From Acididesulfobacillus acetoxydans (GTDB lineage Bacteria; Bacillota; Desulfitobacteriia; Desulfitobacteriales; Desulfitobacteriaceae), in assembly GCF_902729405.1 (NCBI RefSeq), contig NZ_LR746496.1, positions 3,162,001 through 3,226,000 on the forward strand: a stretch of DNA of 64,000 nt, read 5' to 3'. The position numbers and the translations under genes were made by a program. Of this stretch, positions 15,836 to 23,669 are shown one piece after another; the first letter of the stretch is position 1; every line of letters starts with the position of its first letter. The notes beneath the pieces are model-generated. The model made no database searches. It was not told the DNA's origin and saw only the letters and a program-made list of their open reading frames with translations.

Positions 15836-17446
15836 CTAGGGCTTGTTTTCGTCCGGCGGGCCCGGTCGCAGGAAAAACTTCTGCCTCTTCCTGTTTTGAA
15901 CTGCCAAGAGCCTCGGCCTCTCACCCATGGCCCACCAAGGCGCCCTGATCAGCATATCCTTGGCATCTTGTCGGTTAAACGGAGCAAAGGGGGCAAAGTA
16001 AGGTACGCCGAAGGAACGCAGGGATACTAAGTGGGCTTGAAAAACCAGCATGCCGAGCAGAATCCCGAACATGCCCAGGACCGAGGCCAAAAGCATCATG
16101 ACGAAGCGCAGCAGCCGGATGGCAGAGGCGAAATTATAAGAAGGAATCGCGAAAGATGAAATTCCCGTCAAGGCCACGACGATCACGGTTGCCGGCGACA
16201 CAATATTGGCCTCCACGGCCGCCTGCCCTATGACGAGCGCGCCCACAATGCTGACGGCTTGCCCGACCGGCTTGGGCAGCCTGACTCCGGCTTCGCGCAG
16301 GGCTTCAAATGTTATTTCCATCGCGAACACTTCGACTACGGTTGGGAACGGAACCCCTTCGTGCGCCGCCGTGATGCTGATGAGAAGCGGTGTGGGGATC
16401 ATCTCCTGGTGATAAGTGGTTACCGCTATGTAGACGGCGGGCAGAAGGAGGGCAAAGTTCAGGAAGAGGAAGCGGATCAACCGGATCATGATGACATAGG
16501 GATAGCGGTCGTAATAATCTTCGCTGGACTGCATGAACTGGAACATCATGGTCGGCACCAGCAGGACAAATGGGGTCCCATCCGTAAAGATCGCCACCCT
16601 GCCCGACAAGATCTCGGCCGCCACCTTATCCGGACGCTCACTGTGCTCAATCAGGGGGAGGAATGTCCAAGGAGTATCTTCGATCAGTTCTTCAATGTAG
16701 GCACTTTCCAGAATGGCGTCCACCTTGATGCGCGATAATCTTTCTCTCACTTCCATAACTAGCTTGGGATTCACTATCCCTTCCAGATAGGCAACATTTA
16801 CTTCCGTCTTGGTAACGGTGCCCAAAACCAATTTCTCCAACTTCAGGTCCGGTGTCTTGATTTTGCGCCGCAGCAGAGCCGTGTTCAGCCTTAAGGTTTC
16901 CGTGAATCCCTCTCTCGGACCCCGAACTACCCCTTCCGTGACCGGTTCCTCCACATTGCGGGCCTCAGACCCTTTGGCGCCGATCTTCAAGGCCCAGGCG
17001 CTCCCTTCCAGCAAAAGAACCGCACTGCCGGTGAGCACAGCCTCGCTCACCTCACCCAGACTCCCTATCTGCGCCACATTGGCCACCGCCAGGAACCTTT
17101 TCTGGATCTGAGCCATGCTCCCGGTACCCTCAACCCCCACTTGAAAATAGGTCATATCTTCCAAGGATTTCAGAATACTGTCGCCGACAATGCTCTCGTC
17201 TGTTAAGCCGTTGACAAACAGGAGTTGGGCGGGAACGGCGACCCTGCCGATACTTAACTCGCGATTGGTGAAATCACTGCAAAGCGCAAACATTTTCTGT
17301 AAGGCGGTTAAGTTTTGGGCTAAGGATGCGCTCAGGGGCTGTTCCGGCACTTCCGTCCGGGCCGGAGGCTGCGGCAGCCCGGGCGCTTGGCCGAACTCGG
17401 ATCTTGACTTGTGGGAACTTACCTTGCGGGTACGAAACGGCCACAT
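15836..17446 (-). CDS. Spore germination protein, GerAA/GerKA type
   Basis: A subunit of the germinant receptor, 536 residues. The N-terminal cytoplasmic domain (to about 280) carries NRELSIGRVAVPAQLLFVNGL, EAVLTGSAVLLLEG, REGFTETLRLNTALLRRKIK and GRVAIFTDGTPFVLLVP. The C-terminal half has five or so TM helices, including ALREAGVRLPKPVGQAVSIVG, a strong family signature. The ATG is preceded by GGAGGAGCGAGGAGA. It is the first gene of the germination operon. Germinant specificity cannot be read from sequence. Confidence 0.96.
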   Translation of the reverse strand: MWPFRTRKVSSHKSRSEFGQAPGLPQPPARTEVPEQPLSASLAQNLTALQKMFALCSDFTNRELSIGRVAVPAQLLFVNGLTDESIVGDSILKSLEDMTYFQVGVEGTGSMAQIQKRFLAVANVAQIGSLGEVSEAVLTGSAVLLLEGSAWALKIGAKGSEARNVEEPVTEGVVRGPREGFTETLRLNTALLRRKIKTPDLKLEKLVLGTVTKTEVNVAYLEGIVNPKLVMEVRERLSRIKVDAILESAYIEELIEDTPWTFLPLIEHSERPDKVAAEILSGRVAIFTDGTPFVLLVPTMMFQFMQSSEDYYDRYPYVIMIRLIRFLFLNFALLLPAVYIAVTTYHQEMIPTPLLISITAAHEGVPFPTVVEVFAMEITFEALREAGVRLPKPVGQAVSIVGALVIGQAAVEANIVSPATVIVVALTGISSFAIPSYNFASAIRLLRFVMMLLASVLGMFGILLGMLVFQAHLVSLRSFGVPYFAPFAPFNRQDAKDMLIRAPWWAMGERPRLLAVQNRKRQKFFLRPGPPDENKP

Positions 17447-17534
17447 TCTCCTCGCTCCTCCTCTGGCCCCAAGCTGACGCTAATGCTGCTGCTCTCCCCG
17501 TGGCACCCGCCTAAGACGGTGACGGACTATATGT

Positions 17535-17563
17535 TAGTATGCTAGGAACGCTGACGAAATAAC
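17535..17563 (-). promoter_or_regulatory. Possible sigma-G-type promoter of the ger operon
   Basis: Minus-strand CATACTA (17535-17541), matching the forespore sigma-G -10 pattern, lies about 90 bp upstream of the gerA start, with GTTATT (17558-17563) 16 bp further upstream as a weak -35. Forespore expression is expected for germination receptors. The -35 match is only partial. Confidence 0.4.
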
Positions 17564-17700
17564 CGTTCGGTTGCCGAATATACCCTTAACAAGGTTTGCG
17601 CCGCCCTTTTTCTGCTCACTCTTTACCACCCCCTGGAAGCAACTTAAGGGCTCACCAAATCGGTGCCATTCGCCTTCAAATACAAACTCAACCTCAGCTT

Positions 17701-17793
17701 CTATGGCATAGGATTTTTCCTCTTCCTATTTATTGTATTGAAATGTGCTCCTGCAGCAAAAAGCGCGCCGAAGTAAAAAAGGATTCCGTACAT
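17701..17793 (-). CDS. Unannotated 30-residue membrane peptide ORF
   Basis: ATG at 17793 with a near-perfect SD (GGGGAGGTGAACC). The peptide begins MYGILFYFGALFAAGAHF, one hydrophobic helix, and ends with a basic NRKRKNPMP tail. Upstream on the same strand are two hairpins: GGAAGCC...GGCTTCC, and CCCC-TATTTTAT-GGGG, whose second arm overlaps the SD. The architecture resembles type I toxin mRNAs or small regulated membrane peptides, but I recognise no family and see no antisense RNA. It lies upstream of the ger operon and downstream of the Phd/ParE pair. Confidence 0.5.
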   Translation of the reverse strand: MYGILFYFGALFAAGAHFNTINRKRKNPMP

Positions 17794-17895
17794 GGTTCAC
17801 CTCCCCATAAAATAGGGGAAGCCCACTGTCAAATAACAAGAGGCTTCCTTAAATTTATGGTTTTTCGTTTATAAACCGGCGGCCTATTCCAGAAA

Positions 17896-18213
17896 TTACA
17901 GCAGCCAAACGTAATCTTGCCGACAATCCATAACGGCCGTCACATAGACAGTGTTTTCCTGTATCAGATAAAGAGCCATATAATGCTTGCCAAACAGCAG
18001 CTTGCGGTATTTCCGAAAAGCGATCGCGTCATGCTCCAGCCATGGGTTGCGCTCCGGCATGGCGGCAAAGCTGTCGGTCATTTCAACAAAGATATCTATC
18101 AGTTTGTTGGCGGCCGGTACGCTGACATCGGCAAGAAAACGCGCATGAGAAATAAGCATATCCCAGGCAGTTTCCGTGATTTTTACCGTATACGGCTTAT
18201 TCTTTTCCGGCAT
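17896..18213 (-). CDS. RelE/ParE-superfamily toxin
   Basis: Toxin of a type II toxin-antitoxin pair, 105 residues. It has the RelE/ParE fold pattern: YTVKITETAWDMLISHARFLADV at the start, FRKYRKLLFGKHYMALYLI in the middle, and TVYVTAVMDCRQDYVWLL at the C-terminus. The ATG follows GGAGGTTTCC and overlaps the 3' end of the antitoxin gene by 17 bp, so translation is probably coupled. RelE-type RNase versus ParE-type gyrase inhibition cannot be decided here. Confidence 0.87.
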   Translation of the reverse strand: MPEKNKPYTVKITETAWDMLISHARFLADVSVPAANKLIDIFVEMTDSFAAMPERNPWLEHDAIAFRKYRKLLFGKHYMALYLIQENTVYVTAVMDCRQDYVWLL

Positions 18214-18481
18214 TGGAAACCTCCGCGACAGCCTTGCGCATCGCTGAGGCTGTTTCCTCTACGGAATAGGTACGCCCTTTTTGGATGTCGACCTCTGAGT
18301 GCATCAGCTTTTCTTTGAGCTTCAACATACTTTCGCGCCGGGCAAACGCCTCTATATCCATCACCACAAGATCGCCGCTGCCGTTTTTGGTCAGATAAAC
18401 CGGTTCGCCTGTGCGTTTGCATAGTTCGGAGATTTCATTGTAGTTCTTGCGTATTGCTGCGGAAGGCCGTATATTCATCAT
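18197..18481 (-). CDS. Phd/YefM-family antitoxin
   Basis: A 94-residue antitoxin that should bind DNA with its N-terminal half and neutralise the overlapping ParE/RelE toxin with its C-terminal half. Phd signature: MNIRPSAAIRKNYNEISELC, EPVYLTKNGSGDLVVMDIEAF. The SD AGGAGAGTG precedes two tandem ATGs (18481 and 18478). An inverted repeat at 18512-18540 in the promoter region is a likely autoregulatory operator. Confidence 0.9.
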   Translation of the reverse strand: MMNIRPSAAIRKNYNEISELCKRTGEPVYLTKNGSGDLVVMDIEAFARRESMLKLKEKLMHSEVDIQKGRTYSVEETASAMRKAVAEVSNAGKE

Positions 18482-18511
18482 TGCTCACTCTCCTATAAAA
18501 GCAGTAATGTT

Positions 18512-18540
18512 GTAGTATCATTGTATGCTAATTATACTAC
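18512..18540. promoter_or_regulatory. Inverted-repeat operator upstream of the antitoxin gene
   Basis: GTAGTAT and ATACTAC, seven bases each, flank a 15-bp AT-rich centre that contains a TACAAT-like -10 on the minus strand. It lies 31 bp upstream of the antitoxin start, where Phd/YefM complexes normally bind. Confidence 0.65.
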
Positions 18541-18734
18541 TCTATGCTGAGAATGTAAAACCTTATCCGGGTCACTTCACGGGAATTGGAAAACTTACCG
18601 GTTGCGTTGCCGCCCTTGTCCGCTTTGGCCAGTTCCGTATCAATCGCACCGCCGGGCACGTCAAAGTTCCCGGTAATGATATTAAATATTAAGTACGGTT
18701 CCCAGGATGAAGGCGTATCCTTACATTGAAACAT
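18537..18734 (-). pseudogene. Possible relic of a molybdopterin oxidoreductase
   Basis: A 65-codon frame containing FNIITGNFDVPGGAIDTE, which resembles the conserved TGN-x-x-x-PGG segment of molybdopterin-dependent oxidoreductases. Flanking sequence does not look like the rest of such an enzyme, so at most a short remnant remains. The nearby FmdE-like gene, a family often encoded beside molybdoenzymes, makes the reading more plausible. It could be chance similarity. Confidence 0.3.
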
Positions 18735-18940
18735 TTAAATATATTAGTTATAATGATCTTAAGAGCCTACAAAACTACTAAGCTTTAAGAGAGGATGTGT
18801 AAGACAATGGAAACCTAGGTTCACGATGATTAAAAGACTTATCAGCTAAAGTGCCCAGAGACGGTAATTATTGTGTGGCAATTAAAACTTAGAATAAGTT
18901 TCTGGATTATTAAATTGTACAAAGGGAAAGGATGATGTTT

Positions 18941-19579
18941 ATGGGTCCGGTTATTTCGGCAAAAGAATTGAAGTCGGCACAGGCTTTTCACGGGAATGTT
19001 TGTCTCGGGCTGCCCTTAGGTCTTCGGGCAGGACATGAGGCCTTGCAAGCGTTAGAAGTCTCCCGGGCGAAAGACAAAGAGTTGGTAGCGATAGTTGAAA
19101 TAGCCCCTGAACAGTTTTCGCACTGTTTTCTGGATGGGATCCAGTGGATTACGGGTTGTACACGTGGCAAGAATAACCTCCAGCTCAACCCCGTAGGCAA
19201 ATTTGCACTGACTCTCGTGGAAATTTCTCGTCACGCAGCCGTTCGGGTGAGTTATCAAGCAGCTTTTCTGGAAGAGTTTCTGAATTGGCCACCCGTTGCT
19301 GCCAAATGGAAGCGGCAAAAGGATTTTAAACCCGAAGCTGGTGAGATCGATCGTCATATAAATGACCTGTTAACCCGACCCGCATCCGAAATGTTTTCCA
19401 TTACACATTATGAAAACTACCCGGTAGTTTCCCCTACCATGGATTGGACCCATGAACGCTGTGCCGGATGCGGCGAGTTGGTCCTTGGCTCCTATACCCA
19501 TTTCTTGGGTAAAGAGGCTCTTTGTCCAGCGTGTTGGGGACAACGGGTTCATGCGAAGCGTGCCGAAGGAAGGGATTGA
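18941..19579 (+). CDS. FmdE-family protein with C-terminal zinc ribbon
   Basis: About 212 residues. The N-terminal FmdE domain begins with ELKSAQAFHGNVCLGLPLG, followed by LRAG, matching the F-H-G-H-x-C-P-G pattern with changes; the Cys is kept. Further marks: QWITGCTRGKNN and the C-terminal CAGCGELVLGSY...CPAC four-cysteine ribbon. The family is named for formylmethanofuran dehydrogenase subunit E but in bacteria is linked to molybdenum or tungsten enzymes of unknown relation. Several ATGs are close; I chose the one at 18941 for its spacing to AAAGG. TauE/SafE follows after two bases. Confidence 0.85.
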   Translation: MGPVISAKELKSAQAFHGNVCLGLPLGLRAGHEALQALEVSRAKDKELVAIVEIAPEQFSHCFLDGIQWITGCTRGKNNLQLNPVGKFALTLVEISRHAAVRVSYQAAFLEEFLNWPPVAAKWKRQKDFKPEAGEIDRHINDLLTRPASEMFSITHYENYPVVSPTMDWTHERCAGCGELVLGSYTHFLGKEALCPACWGQRVHAKRAEGRD

Positions 19580-19581
19580 CG

Positions 19582-20439
19582 ATGTTCGGTTTGGTAGCAG
19601 TCAGTGGTGGAGTGGCGGTCATCTCCTTCATTTTCTCCATGTTGGGGCAAGGAGGCGGCTTGGTCTACATGCCACTCTTCCATTGGGTAGGTTATGACAT
19701 CAAAACTGTTGCCATTCCCCTTGGAATCCTGCTGAGCGCAACATCAAAGCTCTTTGCTTTGCCCCAGTATCAGCGCCACCATCTGATCGATTGGAAAGGT
19801 GCCTGGCCCATGATGATAGCAGCCTTAGTTCTTGCACCCATTGGTGCTATGACGACCCCGTTCATTCCCAAAAATGTGGTGTTGTGGGGTTTCGTCGGCA
19901 TTTTATTGGTGGCAGCCGTCCGAACCTTGTTTGTGGTAAGGCAGCCGGACCCTGACACCGAGCTGCCATGGATCCGGCGGGCTGTACTCGGTTCTCTGGT
20001 TACGGGTGGTGCTGCCTTCATCGGAGGCTTGCTGGGCTTCGCCGGGGGATTTATTATCAGCCCACTGCTGATCTGGATGGGGTATCCTGCTAAAAAAAGC
20101 GCTGCCACGACAGCGGCTATCGCTGCCGTGTCCAGCCTGGCAGGATTCACCGGCCATACCACACACATGGCGATAACGGGAGGAATTTTGGTTCTGACGC
20201 TGGTAGGAGCGACGGCTGGCAGTGTAGCCGGATCCTGGTTTATGGCCAATAAAGTAAAGCCCTCTTGGATCAAAACATTATACGGATTAATACTCATAGG
20301 TGTTGCCGGCCAGCTCGCAGGCGAACCCTTACATCTAGGGAACGTATTGACAGCGGCAGGAGTGATATTTGCGGCGGGGTATTTGTTATTTCAAGTTTAT
20401 CAAAGGCGTCGGAGCCATTCACATATGTCAGCATCGTAG
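19582..20439 (+). CDS. TauE/SafE-family anion exporter
   Basis: Polytopic membrane protein of 285 residues with about eight TM helices in two repeats: SMLGQGGGLVYMPLF in the first and LLGFAGGFIISPLLIW in the second, the family's glycine-rich repeat signatures. Members export sulfite, sulfoacetate or other small organic anions. The start at 19582 is only two bases after the FmdE stop and has GGAAGGGA as SD, so the two are co-expressed. Substrate unknown. Confidence 0.92.
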   Translation: MFGLVAVSGGVAVISFIFSMLGQGGGLVYMPLFHWVGYDIKTVAIPLGILLSATSKLFALPQYQRHHLIDWKGAWPMMIAALVLAPIGAMTTPFIPKNVVLWGFVGILLVAAVRTLFVVRQPDPDTELPWIRRAVLGSLVTGGAAFIGGLLGFAGGFIISPLLIWMGYPAKKSAATTAAIAAVSSLAGFTGHTTHMAITGGILVLTLVGATAGSVAGSWFMANKVKPSWIKTLYGLILIGVAGQLAGEPLHLGNVLTAAGVIFAAGYLLFQVYQRRRSHSHMSAS

Positions 20440-20452
20440 GAGTAGCCATAAC

Positions 20453-20481
20453 TTGACAGACTATCTCTTTGATGCGATTAT
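20453..20481 (+). promoter_or_regulatory. Promoter of the arsR-like gene
   Basis: TTGACA (20453-20458), 17-bp spacer, GATTAT (20476-20481). It lies just after the TauE/SafE stop and about 45 bp upstream of the ArsR start, so the regulator has its own promoter. Confidence 0.7.
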
Positions 20482-20526
20482 CTAATTATATGAGAGTTGA
20501 AGTATCGTTGTCCGGAGGTAAACTGT

Positions 20527-20907
20527 GTGGGCTCCCTAAAGAAAATCGCAGAATTCTATAATGCTCTAGCGGATGAAACAAGGCTAACAATTCTGGAGAT
20601 GTTATCCAGGCAAGAAATGTGCGCCTGTGAGATTGTTGTTGGGGTAAGCCTTTCTCAACCAACAGTCTCCCACCATCTGAAAATCCTTAGACAAGCAGAA
20701 TTAATCACGGCCAAGAAAGATGGTAAATGGGTTTACTATACTCTCAATGCCGATGTCTTTCAATCATTTTTTCCTGAAGATAAACACTCAGTCATTGAGG
20801 ACTACGCTGAGCCTATCCGAAAGTTGCTCAATCAAAGACCATCTCCATCCCCATCTCCATTACACAGTAAGAATGCATCTTGTCTGCTCAAAATTGATGA
20901 GACCTGA
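20527..20907 (+). CDS. ArsR/SmtB-family repressor
   Basis: A 126-residue winged-helix regulator. I chose GTG 20527, with GGAGG eight bases upstream; the frame is open from 20497 but that start lacks an SD. Core motif: LADETRLTILEMLSRQEMCACE, then SQPTVSHHLKILRQA recognition helix and DGKWVYYTLN wing. The Cys-Ala-Cys in the alpha3 region resembles the CVC arsenite site of ArsR, so thiol- or metalloid-responsive derepression is possible. The tail has a small SPSPSP repeat. It probably controls the FmdE/TauE pair or itself; no target operator was identified. Confidence 0.9.
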   Translation: MGSLKKIAEFYNALADETRLTILEMLSRQEMCACEIVVGVSLSQPTVSHHLKILRQAELITAKKDGKWVYYTLNADVFQSFFPEDKHSVIEDYAEPIRKLLNQRPSPSPSPLHSKNASCLLKIDET

Positions 20908-20916
20908 CTCAAATTT

Positions 20917-20960
20917 CAAGAGCCTTTCACCACTTTTGGGCGTGAAAGGCTCTTGTTTTG
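20917..20960 (+). terminator. Rho-independent terminator after arsR
   Basis: CAAGAGCCTTTCAC pairs with GTGAAAGGCTCTTG across a short loop and is followed by TTTTGG. It starts 10 bp after the arsR stop. Confidence 0.92.
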
Positions 20961-21291
20961 GGAATTGTCTTCTTACGCTTCCTTCTTTACCTCTTTTTCG
21001 ACCTCTCTTTCAATTGTGGCGTTAGTATTAACAGCCGTTCAATTCCTTAAGACCCTTGCCCATAGAATGTCCTCCCCAATCGCTTTGTCAAGTTCCGGCA
21101 CTATGGCATCCTTTGCAACAGGAATGTCCATACCCTGCTTTCAAAATGCAGACGGCTTGCTGGAAGCGGGCCCTCGATCCCTGACCTTAAGAAACACGCG
21201 AAGGCTTGTAAATCTCTATAGATTACACCGAGTCAAGTGCCCCGCATGGCGCGAATCGTGACCTATCGTCAATAATATTTCTATAAAGCTG
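20961..21291. other. Intergenic stretch, possible minus-strand gene remnant
   Basis: About 330 bp with no supported gene. On the minus strand, around 21010-21150, short frames with coding-like composition (for example a fragment ending IGEDILWARVLRN, and a charged IEREVEKEVKKEA stretch) follow one another in different frames. They may be remains of a degraded gene, but no family could be named. Confidence 0.35.
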
Positions 21292-21322
21292 TTGACTCTC
21301 CTCCAAGGTCAGAGATTATGAT
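21292..21322 (+). promoter_or_regulatory. MerR-type promoter with 19-bp spacer
   Basis: TTGACT (21292-21297) and TATGAT (21317-21322) separated by 19 bp. Such an over-long spacer is the hallmark of promoters activated by MerR proteins through DNA untwisting. The spacer has a partial dyad (CTCT...AGAG). Confidence 0.72.
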
Positions 21323-21343
21323 ATATTCACGAGGTGAATCTTC

Positions 21344-22087
21344 ATGGAATACACGGTGAAACAAGTCGCTGAAATGACCGGTGTGACGGTCAAAACCCTT
21401 CATCATTACCACAAAATAAGTTTGCTCGCACCATGCAAGGTGACGGAAGCCGGCTATCGCCTGTATGGCAAAAAAGAGCTTGAGCGGCTTCAGCAGATTC
21501 TCTTTTACCGTGAACTTGATTTTTCCCTCGCCGATATTAAACAGGCTTTGGAGAGTGAATCCGATCGTTTAGAGTGCCTGGGCAGGCAACAGGAGCTGCT
21601 TTATGCGCAAAGGCAGCGTGCCGACCGCCTGCTCGTCACCATAGCAAAATCGATTCACTCAACGATGAAAGGAGAAAGCATGAGCACCGAGGAATTATTC
21701 GAAGGCTTTGATAAGCAGGGATGGGAAAAGGCCCTTAAGCCACAGCAGGAATACCTGAAAGAGAAATACAACGTCGACCTGACCAAGAAAGAGATAGACC
21801 CGAAGAAAATGAACGAGCAGGCGGCAGAAGCAAAACGATTTATGAACAGCATGCGGGATTTTCTCAGAGCGAAGCTTCCCGCGGATGATGAAACTGTGCA
21901 GAAGGCGCTGACAAAGCACCTCCAATTTTTGCAGGAACACGGTACGCAGATGGACGCAAATGCTTTTCTTGTCTCCACTCGATTTTTCGCACAGGATGAC
22001 TTTCACCGAAATATGCTGGAAGATCAGCAGATTGGGTTGAGTTATTACCTCCTTGCTGTTGCTGATAAATTTGCATCTCCCCAATAA
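21344..22087 (+). CDS. MerR-family regulator with TipAS antibiotic-binding domain
   Basis: A 247-residue activator. Residues 1-70 are the MerR winged helix (YTVKQVAEMTGVTVKTLHHY, GYRLYGKKELERLQQIL), then a dimerisation coiled coil, then a TipAS domain (residues about 120-245). TipAS domains bind thiopeptides or other peptide antibiotics, and in TipA and SkgA/Mta-like proteins activate drug resistance genes. The ATG follows GAGGTGA. The promoter with a 19-bp spacer directly upstream predicts autoactivation. No efflux gene is adjacent. Confidence 0.92.
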   Translation: MEYTVKQVAEMTGVTVKTLHHYHKISLLAPCKVTEAGYRLYGKKELERLQQILFYRELDFSLADIKQALESESDRLECLGRQQELLYAQRQRADRLLVTIAKSIHSTMKGESMSTEELFEGFDKQGWEKALKPQQEYLKEKYNVDLTKKEIDPKKMNEQAAEAKRFMNSMRDFLRAKLPADDETVQKALTKHLQFLQEHGTQMDANAFLVSTRFFAQDDFHRNMLEDQQIGLSYYLLAVADKFASPQ

Positions 22088-22431
22088 TACGGATGACCGC
22101 CTGAAACCGGCCAGCCCTAAGAGCCCAACACCCGGATCGCTCAGAATGACAACCTTCGCTTGGGCCGTGAACAGCCGACAGGATTTCTCGGCTCTTCACG
22201 GCCTTGCTTATACGCCCGAGCCGCCTCATCGCCGGGAAATTTAAGTCTCTTTCTATTCTCGTAAAATCGACAAAACGGCTCTCTCTAAGGTCTCCTTCCC
22301 CCATACATGATCAGCACAAAAAACTGCAGTTGCTTTCGACAAAGAGGCTGTCACCGAATGCTTCGCGCGGAAGCCCCTGGCTTCAGACGCCTTTAGGCAT
22401 GGGGGGGTTGACTGCCGGGCGCGGTTCGTAA
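22088..22431. other. Intergenic stretch without a supported gene
   Basis: Convergent gap between the MerR gene and murR. An inverted pair (GCCGTGAAC...CGGCTCTTCACGGC, about 22165-22203) could form a hairpin, but no T run follows. No coding or RNA feature recognised. Confidence 0.4.
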
Positions 22432-23262
22432 TCAGTCCGTCTTGTGCCGTGCTATGGCATTTCTCGTGGCCTCCAAAGCCGCATATACCCCCTCTTTGTC
22501 CAGGTTCGCCAGATACATGAAGACGATATCTACGATTACCAGCGCGCAGATTCTCGAGGCTGTCGCCGCCACGCGAACTTTCGGTTCTACGGCACTGATG
22601 CAAAGACAAATGTCAGCCAGGCGGCTCAGTGGCGTGTTACCGAATCGGGTGAGCGCGATAATTCTGGCTCCACTGGCTTTGGCGACCTCTGCGACTTCAA
22701 TGATGTCCGTGGTAGTTCCCGAATAAGACACGGCAATAAGAACGTCTTCTTCATGAATCTGTGCCGCCAGCGTGGCCCCCTGGTGAAAATCGTGAGCTGC
22801 GCTCACGGGCAGGCCAATGCGCATTAGTTTTTGCGCGATATCATCAGCGACGACTCCCGAGGCTCCGACACCTATCGTCACCGTCTGTCTTGCGGTTCGC
22901 AGGGCCTCCGCAATCGCTTTAACATCAGCTTCACGTAGGAGACGGAGCGTATTCTGAATCGACTGAATGTTGCTGTCCTCTACGGAATGCAGGATGCTGC
23001 CAAAGGAGTAGTCGTCGGACAGCTCTGTGTATTGTGCCTGGGGATTGGCCTGCAGATCGCTCGCCACCCGCAGCTTGAAGTCTTGATAGCCTTCAAAGCC
23101 GAGAGACTTCCACAAGCGAACGACAGCCGCGGGGCTGCTCTGGCTGGCCCGAGACAGGTCCTGTACCGCCATGTTCACGAATTCGGCCGGATGCTGCAGA
23201 ACGTAGCGGGCAATCTTGGCCTCTGACTCAGGCAGCCCGTTGAACGATTCCCTCAGTCTCAC
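22432..23262 (-). CDS. murR: RpiR-family regulator, probably MurR of the muropeptide cluster
   Basis: A 277-residue transcription factor. The N-terminal HTH_6 domain has LRESFNGLPESEAKIARYVL and AVQDLSRASQSSPAAVVRLW. The C-terminal SIS domain (residues about 115-250) has IGVGASGVVADDIAQKLMRI and LIAVSYSGTTTDIIEVAEVA, the sugar-phosphate loop. GTG 23262 has GGAGGG just upstream; an in-frame ATG at 23280 is the alternative. Clustering with murQ and a MurNAc/GlcNAc kinase suggests MurNAc-6-P is the ligand. A possible operator lies upstream of murQ. Confidence 0.85.
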   Translation of the reverse strand: MRLRESFNGLPESEAKIARYVLQHPAEFVNMAVQDLSRASQSSPAAVVRLWKSLGFEGYQDFKLRVASDLQANPQAQYTELSDDYSFGSILHSVEDSNIQSIQNTLRLLREADVKAIAEALRTARQTVTIGVGASGVVADDIAQKLMRIGLPVSAAHDFHQGATLAAQIHEEDVLIAVSYSGTTTDIIEVAEVAKASGARIIALTRFGNTPLSRLADICLCISAVEPKVRVAATASRICALVIVDIVFMYLANLDKEGVYAALEATRNAIARHKTD

Positions 23263-23327
23263 GAGCCCTCCGCCAGGCATATATAACACGGGCAACACCT
23301 GCTTTCTGCTGGAATCTGTAGAATCTA

Positions 23328-23404
23328 GTGAACTCGTTCAACGAAAGTTAAACATCACGATAGTCTCCAGTGACGATAGTCTCCAGTGACGATAGTCTCC
23401 AGTG
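23328..23404. repeat. Three perfect 16-bp tandem repeats beside a shared 13-mer
   Basis: 23357-23404 is three identical copies of ACGATAGTCTCCAGTG. The third copy runs into an inverted half (AGTGGAGACTATCG). Just upstream, GTGAACTCGTTCA followed by AACATC (23328-23356) recurs at 32167, next to hairpins that look like IS200/IS605 ends. Confidence 0.85.
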
Positions 23405-23407
23405 GAG

Positions 23408-23520
23408 ACTATCGCCGAAGCCGCACGCTATCACAGGCTGACCCCACGGCTGAGGATGACTATCGCCGAAGCCGCACGCTATCACAGGCTGACCCCACGG
23501 CTGAGGATGACTATCGCCGT
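23408..23520. repeat. 51-bp tandem repeat, two full copies plus a partial
   Basis: Units at 23408-23458 and 23459-23509 are identical, and a third begins at 23510. The unit starts ACTATCGCCGAAGCCGCACG and includes CCCCACGGCTGAGGATG. A diverged single copy lies at 14238-14284, so the unit also exists dispersed. No ORF of substance is encoded. Confidence 0.88.
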
Positions 23521-23669
23521 AGGCACCGGGCGTGAAATTATGCTTTTGTGCCGAACAGCCCGGCACAAGTCCGCTCCGGCAAGCGCCTCGACTTATGAGC
23601 CGCATGTATCGATCAGCCTGCACAGAGCCAAGGGCACAAGCGGCACAAGCTCCGCTCATAAGCCCTTTC

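Noticed and set aside
23328-23520. CRISPR array
   Set aside because: Units are directly adjacent with no spacers between them, and no cas gene is present in the window.
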